Positions 7,309-14,269 of a stretch of 23,047 nucleotides of DNA are shown piece after piece. The notes beneath the pieces were generated by a model, which searched no databases, had not been told where the DNA came from, and was given only the letters and a program-made list of their open reading frames with translations. The position numbers and the translations under genes were made by a program. Positions within the stretch are counted from its first letter, which is position 1; every line of letters begins with the position of its first letter. Source of the DNA: Candidatus Kuenenia stuttgartensis. GTDB taxonomy: Bacteria; Planctomycetota; Planctomycetia; Isosphaerales; Isosphaeraceae. The stretch covers positions 1 through 23,047 of the forward strand of contig CAMCFM010000010.1 in assembly GCA_945874095.1 (NCBI GenBank), in the 5' to 3' direction.

Positions 7309-9270
7309 TTATTTTCCAGTGATTACGATTGTTTTTGAGAACGAATCGGGATCGATCAGGCAGCCGATCGCTCTTTGGAGGAGAATGATCGAAGGGCGAT
7401 CATCTCGATGGTGGTTGAGGATTTGTCCAGCGATGGCAGCGGCTTCGCTGAATTCCTGATTCTCAAAATGAGCGAGGGCCAACTCGTAATTCTGGCACAT
7501 ATTTAATTTCTCCGGATCGTGGCCAGAGAAGACTTGGTAAAGGTCGACTGGGTCTGGGATATTGACGAGCGAAACGCTGCCGATTCGACGTCCAAGAAAC
7601 TTGCAGTCGAGCTGTTTCCAGGTGTTGTGAGTCACGAGAAATGGGCAACCGAAGTGCTTTGTCACACCTTGGACACGACTGGCGAGATTCACAGAATTTC
7701 CAATCGCCCCAAATTTTAATTTACGAGGGGTTCCAATATTACCGACAAATGCATTTCCTGTATTGATACCGACACCAACGGAAAAGCCCTTTCCACCGAG
7801 TCGATCCTTCCAGAGATCAGAGAGTTGTTCAACCGCCTTAATCATTGCAAAGCCAGCTTTTACGGCTCTTGCAGCCTGATCGGTTTCGGTACTGATTTCG
7901 CCCCAGATGGCCATGAGTTCGTCGCCGATGTAATCGACCACAATTCCATCGTAATTGGGGACACATTCCGAGATGGTTGAAAGGGATTCCTGAAGCCATT
8001 CCAAGAGTAGATCTGGCTCAAGATTTGCGCTGATTCGGCTGAAATTACGGATGTCACAAAAAAGTGATGTGATTTCATATTCAGATCCTCTGAGCAGATT
8101 GGGATCGGTTTTAATCCGTTCTGAGACTTTTTTTGTAAAGTATTGTTCGAGCATGGTTTCAAGCTGGTCTCGTTCACTCCTCATGGTGAGGTGTGCGATC
8201 CCTGACGCGACACAGCCAGCCAGAATCTGCATGATAATCACGCGTAGTTCAGTCAGGGTTTGAGATCTGGATTTATTCAGCAGATCTTTTGTTGCATTGG
8301 AGTAATAATCATCGACAAATTTGACTCCACAAAGGCCGCCAACCACTTGCCCTGATGGGTTCAGGACCGGTGCACCGACAGATTCCGAGAGTCCGATCAG
8401 GATTTCCGACCGGGTCAGATTTTGATCCCCAAGTCTCATCCAGGCGCTTTGGCCAGACTCTTTTAACTTACTCAGGAGACTATCGTTAGGTACTTTTTGG
8501 AATGGCTGTTCAGAGCGTGGATTCTGGACAGTTGCAACCACTTTCCAGTCGCCCATTTTATTAAGTGTTAATGCCCATCCTTGATCGAGGTCGAGCAGGT
8601 TGACCATGACCTGGACAGCCCTCTCGAAAAATTCAACATCTGTTACGGCACTCTGGATAATTCCAAGCGTTCCTTCAAGCATTCGGAGGACCACGGTGAT
8701 ATCGAGCTGTCCTTTAGAATCAATGGAATGTTCGAGCCTGTTTTGAAGAGGCGCGATCATTGCGCTCTTGCTCAAATCATCAATCGACTGAGGCGCGTTT
8801 GTGTCTTCAAAATCGAGTGATATTGACGCATAATTAGAATAAGGGGCAATCGGCTTCAATTCAAGGACATTGACAAAGCCTTCGTCCTGTTCATTGAGTT
8901 TATGCACGATCGGTTCGAGTGAAAATGTCCATGAGCGATCTTTGATCTTAATGGGCAGTTTAAATTCAATGGGTTTAAAAGGTTCCAGAATAAATCCGTC
9001 AATGGTGTAAGAATTCTTGCCGGCAGATTCTACCCGCACACGATCTGAATCAATTGGAATCAGGCTCAAAGACCATCGTGAAATGGCATGATCTGTATGC
9101 GATACATATGCAATACGAATACATTTTAAGCCCTTTGGGTCAGTAGCATCGTAGGGCTTAAGAATTCTTGTGCTTTCAGCTTCGCTGTATTCTCGGCCCA
9201 GCCAAACCAGGCTATCGATTTGGGCGATGCATTTGGAATTCCCACGCTCAAAAACAGTCAATTGAATCAT
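7309..9270 (-). CDS. class III nucleotide cyclase with FHA-like and GAF regions, 653 aa
   Basis: Residues 1-140 resemble a degenerate FHA domain (GRE at 25, ISR at 63). Residues of about 190-360 look like a GAF sensor (GAPVLNPSGQVVGGLCGVKF), followed by a helical linker (360-385). Residues 395-580 are a class III adenylyl/guanylyl cyclase domain. The metal aspartates are present as Asp406 (FCDIRNFS) and Asp450 (DYIGDELMAIWG), and the transition-state pair as Asn528 and Arg532 (NSVNLASR). The two base-selecting positions, usually Lys and Asp for ATP, are Asp446 and Asn525 here, so substrate choice is uncertain. No membrane helix is seen, so the protein is probably cytoplasmic. The ATG at 9270 has GAAGG nine bases upstream. 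The gene sits between two multihaem cytochrome genes on the same strand, 196 bp after one and 142 bp before the other, suggesting that it controls the electron-transfer module. Confidence 0.9.
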   Translation of the reverse strand: MIQLTVFERGNSKCIAQIDSLVWLGREYSEAESTRILKPYDATDPKGLKCIRIAYVSHTDHAISRWSLSLIPIDSDRVRVESAGKNSYTIDGFILEPFKPIEFKLPIKIKDRSWTFSLEPIVHKLNEQDEGFVNVLELKPIAPYSNYASISLDFEDTNAPQSIDDLSKSAMIAPLQNRLEHSIDSKGQLDITVVLRMLEGTLGIIQSAVTDVEFFERAVQVMVNLLDLDQGWALTLNKMGDWKVVATVQNPRSEQPFQKVPNDSLLSKLKESGQSAWMRLGDQNLTRSEILIGLSESVGAPVLNPSGQVVGGLCGVKFVDDYYSNATKDLLNKSRSQTLTELRVIIMQILAGCVASGIAHLTMRSERDQLETMLEQYFTKKVSERIKTDPNLLRGSEYEITSLFCDIRNFSRISANLEPDLLLEWLQESLSTISECVPNYDGIVVDYIGDELMAIWGEISTETDQAARAVKAGFAMIKAVEQLSDLWKDRLGGKGFSVGVGINTGNAFVGNIGTPRKLKFGAIGNSVNLASRVQGVTKHFGCPFLVTHNTWKQLDCKFLGRRIGSVSLVNIPDPVDLYQVFSGHDPEKLNMCQNYELALAHFENQEFSEAAAIAGQILNHHRDDRPSIILLQRAIGCLIDPDSFSKTIVITGK

Positions 9271-9466
9271 TTTTGCGAGCCTTCGGAAGTGTTTTATTCA
9301 CGAGTGGTTTCTGAATAGGGTGGAATGTTGACTGGCAGTCATTCAGCTATGTACACCTGCGTGGTTATCCCATGATACCGCTTACGAGTGTTCATGGCAA
9401 ATGTAATTTCCAGGAGCGACAATAGATAATTGTGATTCTTCCTGCAGATCAAAAAAGCGGATCGAT

Positions 9467-10993
9467 TTATGGAGCGAGAATTTGCTGAAACAGTTTCGGC
9501 GACTCGGGTTTGCGAATCTTCCGTAAATGGCTTTCCGGTTTTATATCAGATCCATGGTAGCCGTGGCATGTGGTACATGAGGACCCTGCATTGGCAGACG
9601 CATTTCGGCTCAAACTGGCTTCACCATGACACGCAAAGCAATTCTGGATTTTAGGAATTAAATTGTCGACGGAATTCTTTGACCGTTCCGCAGTATGGCA
9701 AGATAGACAGTCCATCAATTGATGCCTGGAATGATCGAATCGTGCAGCTGTCAATTTCGATCTGGTTGCATTGACGGGCTTTATCTGGTATTTGATTTCC
9801 GAGTCTGTCTTAGTGAATTCGTGGCACTCTACGCATCCGCGTTTGCCACTTGGGCCATTGGTTCTCCAGGATTTACCGAGCAGGAGTTCTCCGGCATTTT
9901 CGACTTTTTCATCAATCAATTTTCGAATGGTATCGTCTGTGATTTTAATGGTTTTCCCAGGCAGGATTGTTTCGGAACTCTTTTTGTTGAGCATCGACGG
10001 ATCATTCTCTAAGGCTTGCTTAAAGAAAGCCATGCGAAGCTCTTCCATGAGTTCATTAAGCTGAAGCCCATGACTGACCTGTAAGGCATTTGTCTGAGAT
10101 CCAGCAAAGCTTTGTGGGTGGCACGCTGCACAATCCCGATTGAACTGAACTGGTAGAGGGTTCTTCAACAGGGCTTGTCTGGCTGTAACATTCGATTCCG
10201 CATATTGATCCGTATCTGAGGTGTGATGGCACGAATCGCATTTCAATGTGACCACGCTTTCCAGATCCTCAGGCCCCTTTAGGCCATAGCGGGTTCGATC
10301 CTTCTCTGGAAGGTCTTTGAAGCGGATCAGGGCCACTCCATCTGGCGAGATATTCTGCCCTGGGGATAAGTGTAAAGCGTGATTGAACTTTAAATTTGCA
10401 GGTTGCTGTTGGATTAAATGCAAACGAAATTCCGGGTGCTTGTCAGGATCAAATCCTGTGATCGAATTTCGCGATAGTTCGGATTCTTGAACTTGAGAAT
10501 GTTTTAGGTCTTTATGACATTTCGTACAATGATTCTGGCTGACTTTTGCCAATTGGGCATCGCGGCCCTGATGGTCTTGATGACAGGTGGCGCAAGATGG
10601 TGAAGATTCAAGATTCGAGTTCGGGTGATGAGGCGCAAATTGATGGCAATCGAAACATTTTGTATTTTGATCTGTTTCAGAATGAAATATCTTCGCAGAT
10701 CGCTCCGGATTCAGAGATTCAGAGGCGGTATGACAGGCTTCGCATCGTGACTCCCACAAAGCATGGGGACGAGCGACAGGCCCTGGTGATGCGAGGCTTG
10801 AGAGTCGAAAATTCCTCGATCTGGTGTCGTTCGGCTTAAGTGTTAAATAAGCCACTGTAATGAATAAAGTAACGAGGCTTACGGCAGCCAATGCAAACCG
10901 ATATCGCGCACGATAGAATCTGTCTGGGCGGTTATAATAAGTCAGGGCAATGCGTGATGCACGTGTTTTGGCTCGTTCGGGATTTGAACTCAT
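9467..10993 (-). CDS. membrane-anchored decahaem cytochrome c, 508 aa
   Basis: A short basic cytoplasmic N-terminus is followed by one membrane helix (about 33-52, FALAAVSLVTLFITVAYL). The rest should lie in the periplasm. Ten CXXCH motifs are present, at about 84, 113, 134, 156, 252, 288, 387, 429, 452 and 473. Further histidines (HHP, HDH/HQD, FNHALH, FDHSRH) are typical sixth ligands of the cytochrome c3/c7-like type (pattern F-x-H-x2-H before C-x-x-C-H). An uncleaved anchor carrying many bis-His haems is the design of quinol-to-periplasm electron carriers such as the NapC/CymA-linked systems, although this is not a NapC-family sequence. Start: ATG at 10993 with AGGA seven bases upstream. 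It lies 38 bp after the cytochrome-b-like gene and is surely cotranscribed with it, so the two probably form one complex. The electron acceptor is not evident. Confidence 0.92.
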   Translation of the reverse strand: MSSNPERAKTRASRIALTYYNRPDRFYRARYRFALAAVSLVTLFITVAYLTLKPNDTRSRNFRLSSLASPGPVARPHALWESRCEACHTASESLNPERSAKIFHSETDQNTKCFDCHQFAPHHPNSNLESSPSCATCHQDHQGRDAQLAKVSQNHCTKCHKDLKHSQVQESELSRNSITGFDPDKHPEFRLHLIQQQPANLKFNHALHLSPGQNISPDGVALIRFKDLPEKDRTRYGLKGPEDLESVVTLKCDSCHHTSDTDQYAESNVTARQALLKNPLPVQFNRDCAACHPQSFAGSQTNALQVSHGLQLNELMEELRMAFFKQALENDPSMLNKKSSETILPGKTIKITDDTIRKLIDEKVENAGELLLGKSWRTNGPSGKRGCVECHEFTKTDSEIKYQIKPVNATRSKLTAARFDHSRHQLMDCLSCHTAERSKNSVDNLIPKIQNCFACHGEASLSRNASANAGSSCTTCHGYHGSDIKPESHLRKIRKPESPKLFQQILAP

Positions 10994-11031
10994 GATGATA
11001 TCCTAGCTCCGTTCGCTCAAAAATAGCGGTT

Positions 11032-11994
11032 TTATGGATATTGCAGTGCAAGTGTCATGTGTAATATTAATACGACCATCAATGCAACGGAAATGGCCAC
11101 GTGACCGACCAGCCACGAGTGAAGCCAGAAATGCAACGACAATTGTCGATCGAATTGACGCCTTTGATCGCAGATCGCTTTCATTCTGTCGATCATGTTC
11201 TGGGCTTCGACGGGAATCTTTTCAGAGAGTGACTGAAAGAGGGCTTCGGAACTCTTTTTATCTGCGAGCCCTGAAGATTGCATTTTACCAGGCTTCAGGA
11301 ACGGTTCCCCATAAGTTTCCCAGAACGTCAGAAGCGGTTCACAGCCCTGGATAAACGGATATGTTGTATGGGTTTGCATTGTTCGACCGCTGATGGAGCC
11401 GGAAGTTTTTACAGATGATACGATTGACATCTCGCCGCTCAATGTCGGGTCGGTGTTCGCGTCGGCAAGCCCACAGGTCTCGCGGATCATCTGGTTGACT
11501 TCATTTCGATAAGATTCGAGGACTTCTGGAATCTGATTTACAATCGTTTCGCCCGGGAGTGTTTCAAGCATGATTCTGGGGATGATATTCTGAATGTATA
11601 ATCCAGTTGCACCACTGATTACGACAATCAAAGTCAGCCAGGAGAGCATTCCAGCGAGTGGAGAATTGGCCATGCTGAAATGAAATCCTCCGTGAAGGAG
11701 TCCCAGGGGGAGGCAAAGTAATCCGAGCCAGATATGTGCTTTTAGCCAATATTTTGTTCTGCCGATGCGCCAGGCCCGAAAAATGGTTTTGCGAGGCCAT
11801 AAAAACATCTCGAAAAACATGATCAATCCTGCCCCTACCCCTGCAGTCAGTCCTTCAAGGCTGCCTCCAGAAGGCCACCGGCCAGTTTGGATCCATCCTG
11901 CGATAAACCATAGACTGAAAAGAATTGTGGCTGCGAGCACAAAATAAGCCCACTTTCGGTGTACTTCGAAATTCTTGTGCCCCAAAATCAGCAT
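11032..11994 (-). CDS. cytochrome-b-like integral membrane protein, 320 aa
   Basis: There are about five membrane segments: 16-35, 48-66, 84-105, 112-135 and 290-318. The third has H87, H101 and H105 (AHIWLGLL..LHGGFHF). The last has H288, H292, H298 and H312 (HFWLHSWLVGH...LILHM). Such His pairs on two helices are what di-haem b-type cytochromes and ferric-reductase-like proteins use. A soluble insert (about 140-285) separates helices four and five and contains no CXXCH. I infer a quinone-facing haem b protein that feeds the decahaem protein encoded 38 bp downstream. Start: ATG at 11994 with only a weak GGAAA-like site. The gene may have its own promoter in the 108-bp gap (see 12056-12085). 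The family name is not certain, and the haem ligands are assigned by position only. Confidence 0.8.
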   Translation of the reverse strand: MLILGHKNFEVHRKWAYFVLAATILFSLWFIAGWIQTGRWPSGGSLEGLTAGVGAGLIMFFEMFLWPRKTIFRAWRIGRTKYWLKAHIWLGLLCLPLGLLHGGFHFSMANSPLAGMLSWLTLIVVISGATGLYIQNIIPRIMLETLPGETIVNQIPEVLESYRNEVNQMIRETCGLADANTDPTLSGEMSIVSSVKTSGSISGRTMQTHTTYPFIQGCEPLLTFWETYGEPFLKPGKMQSSGLADKKSSEALFQSLSEKIPVEAQNMIDRMKAICDQRRQFDRQLSLHFWLHSWLVGHVAISVALMVVLILHMTLALQYP

Positions 11995-12055
11995 GGTTGT
12001 TTCCGATATTTCCAGATGGCCTGATATGCATCACGAGTCGATTGTTGTTGAATCA

Positions 12056-12085
12056 ATTATAACGCATTTGCTTGCGGATTTCACT
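12056..12085 (-). promoter_or_regulatory. candidate sigma70-type promoter for the cytochrome b / decahaem genes
   Basis: Read on the minus strand, a perfect TATAAT lies at 12061-12056, about 60 bp upstream of the ATG at 11994. The hexamer 17-18 bases further upstream (GTGAAA or AGTGAA) is a poor -35, so the site may need an activator. Planctomycete promoters are not well characterised, so this is tentative. Confidence 0.3.
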
Positions 12086-12102
12086 GGTAATTTTTGATTT
12101 GG

Positions 12103-14046
12103 TTAATACGCGAGCACAAGGTTGGCAAAGCCTGAGACGAGAGTGCTTGCAGGAGAGCCAAAATTAGCGAAAATCGACTGGAATCCGTCGCCTGGTACCA
12201 GCATCGACATGCCGCCTACGAATGTGATATTTTCACTCAGCAGGGGCCTGTATTCGAACCCGCAGCTGATGTCTCCACCGATAAAGTGCTTGATATTGCC
12301 GTCGAAAAGATATTGCTTGAGAGAGCTGGTGTCGTCGAACCAGATCAATTGCGAGTTGGTGATCATTCGCAGCTTTGGTGTGAGGTCCATATCCATCCCA
12401 ATCCCTGGAATCATGATCCCTGGATTTACGAAATTCGCCTGTGATTGGATTTTACTGGCCCGAAGGTCAGGGACAAGGGAAAGCCGTTGCACCAAATTCA
12501 CACCAAAGAGCGGTAATTGCTGGCGATTCCAATAGCTGAACTGGCCTCCTGCAAAATTTGGGCCGTCCAGAATGGTGTCAAAACCAGTTGCCTTGTTATC
12601 GTTGACGTTGGAATCGCCTGACGACCAGAAAAAGAAGCTTTTGAATCGGATCCAGTCCCGGTCATAAGAAGCCTCAATGGCCGCCATCTGGGCATTGATG
12701 GTGACCGGCTGATTGGCGATTGGATTAAGATTGTCATTTCCAAAGGCCCAATAAAACTGGTGAGATAGGTTGAATCTGTCGATATGGCCGTCGCCTGCAA
12801 AGCCGAAATAGGCTGCATTGACGGTATGTCTCTGAAAAATTCCAGCACCGTCAGGTCTGACCAGAAATCGATTCTTGTCGAATTTGGTGTTTGAAATGTC
12901 GTTGTCGTATGCAAGGCTGAACTGGATTGTGTAGCCTGGAACGAGAAAATCCTGGTGGTAATAGTTCGCAAAAAAGAGGTTTTGAGGACGATCGTTAAAC
13001 GTATTGAGAGCAGTGTTTGTGTCCTTTTCCCACTGGCGGAAATAGGCGAGGTTCCATTGGTCCCGGTTTGAGAACAGGTTTCCAAAGAACCGGATCCCAC
13101 GCGTTGTATCCTGGAACAGGAAGCCCCGAAAGTCTTGATTAAATGGCTGATTTCCTATACGCACCGAGATGAAATCGAAATCAGGGCTGACATCGGCGAT
13201 CCTATATTCAGCGTATCCTTCCTGGATCGGGTTGAAATAAGTTCTTAAGCGTGACGAACCTTCCAAAACGTTGGTGCTGACTTGCGCCAGTTCGCTGAAA
13301 CTGAAGTCGCTCACGCCCCAGACAGGGAGGATTTTGATCTTCCAGTCGTCGGGTCGGAATCCTGCATCTCCATGAAAAATCTCGAAGCCCAAGCTGTAAT
13401 ATTGGAGCGTAAAGAAGCTGGAAGATCGTCCATAAAAGTTTGATGAGAATGGCCGGGCCGTACTCTCATAGGGCGAAGTTTGTGTAGGTGATTGACGTGC
13501 TTCAAAATCGAGATCGGCTTTGGCCATGACATTCAAAAAAATGTTCTGACCGATGATTGGATAGTCGCCTTTGAATTGATTTTGATTGTACGGATCCCAC
13601 CACCGACCAAGGGAATACGGCGAATCCACTCCGCGTATCTGGCCTTTCAGATTGCCCCGATCCCAGGCTGGAAAACCGATCCTCCAGCGATCTGGAATCG
13701 GAATCGCATCCGCAGATGTCCGAGGTTCGGTCGGTAAAACTGTTGATCGGCCAGCATATCCAAGAGGCGGATCGTAGGCAGGATCTTCGTAACTTTCAGA
13801 GATTCCAGGATAAATCAGAGGTGTGGTGCGGGGCAGGTCATCAGCAATTGGACGATTCAGGAAGCTGGGTAAATTGGGTGGGTCGGTTGGTCCTGGTTCC
13901 GTCAGCGGATTTAGAGCAGGTAACGTGGGTGGTAGGGGAGGTTCAACCTGGGCCATCACTGTCGCCGTAAAGCATGATAGAGTCATGCTTAAAGCTCTCA
14001 GAGTGATGATTTGGCTGAGTTTTGACAACCTCCGGGACTCCCTCAA
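12103..14046 (-). CDS. exported beta-barrel-like protein with proline-rich N-terminus, 647 aa
   Basis: The first codon of the frame used is TTG (14046). The product has an Arg-rich start, a hydrophobic stretch (about 13-31) and a likely cleavage near VMA/QV at 32. Residues 33-60 are proline-rich (PPLPPTLPALNP), then a soluble segment leads to a long region (about 190-647). That region is full of alternating polar/aromatic strands, Asn-, Phe- and Tyr-rich, with turn-like Asp/Asn/Gly and no long hydrophobic helix, and the chain ends in LVLAY. This is the look of an outer-membrane barrel. No homologous family name can be given from sequence alone. Start choice is uncertain: the first TTG has only weak AGGT upstream, and an internal ATG at residue 21 would destroy the signal peptide. 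It is the first gene of the minus-strand cluster and divergent from the GlcG-like gene. A role as a porin for a cytochrome conduit is inference. Confidence 0.75.
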   Translation of the reverse strand: MRESRRLSKLSQIITLRALSMTLSCFTATVMAQVEPPLPPTLPALNPLTEPGPTDPPNLPSFLNRPIADDLPRTTPLIYPGISESYEDPAYDPPLGYAGRSTVLPTEPRTSADAIPIPDRWRIGFPAWDRGNLKGQIRGVDSPYSLGRWWDPYNQNQFKGDYPIIGQNIFLNVMAKADLDFEARQSPTQTSPYESTARPFSSNFYGRSSSFFTLQYYSLGFEIFHGDAGFRPDDWKIKILPVWGVSDFSFSELAQVSTNVLEGSSRLRTYFNPIQEGYAEYRIADVSPDFDFISVRIGNQPFNQDFRGFLFQDTTRGIRFFGNLFSNRDQWNLAYFRQWEKDTNTALNTFNDRPQNLFFANYYHQDFLVPGYTIQFSLAYDNDISNTKFDKNRFLVRPDGAGIFQRHTVNAAYFGFAGDGHIDRFNLSHQFYWAFGNDNLNPIANQPVTINAQMAAIEASYDRDWIRFKSFFFWSSGDSNVNDNKATGFDTILDGPNFAGGQFSYWNRQQLPLFGVNLVQRLSLVPDLRASKIQSQANFVNPGIMIPGIGMDMDLTPKLRMITNSQLIWFDDTSSLKQYLFDGNIKHFIGGDISCGFEYRPLLSENITFVGGMSMLVPGDGFQSIFANFGSPASTLVSGFANLVLAY

Positions 14047-14269
14047 GACTGTTCAAAATTCTGGTGACCTACAGTGATGGGACACGGACTGGTACCCATC
14101 CTATCGACTTCTGTATCAAATCAACTTGAGAATATGTAACGACTACGAAAGATCTCTTGATTGTACGGATTCTAATCGTTTTATGGAAAATATGGTTTAG
14201 GAGGCGCACGAAGTCCGATAAGTATGAAGTGTGTCGATGGCTTGTTGCGAAGTCTGAAGGGATTGTCGG
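14047..14269. promoter_or_regulatory. divergent control region between the barrel-like gene and the GlcG-like gene
   Basis: This 223-bp stretch separates two divergent genes and must contain at least the start of both transcripts. It is AT-rich around 14120-14200. On the plus strand, weak boxes such as TTGATT near 14158 are visible, but no pair with good spacing stands out in either direction. The plus-strand gene has a clear ribosome site, AAGGGA (14257-14262), seven bases before its ATG. Confidence 0.5.

Noticed and set aside
12498..13100. Minus-strand frame of 200 codons inside the barrel-like gene
   Set aside because: It is a frame-shifted shadow, rich in Ser and Thr, with no export signal or ribosome site. 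The main frame has a signal peptide and consistent strand pattern.
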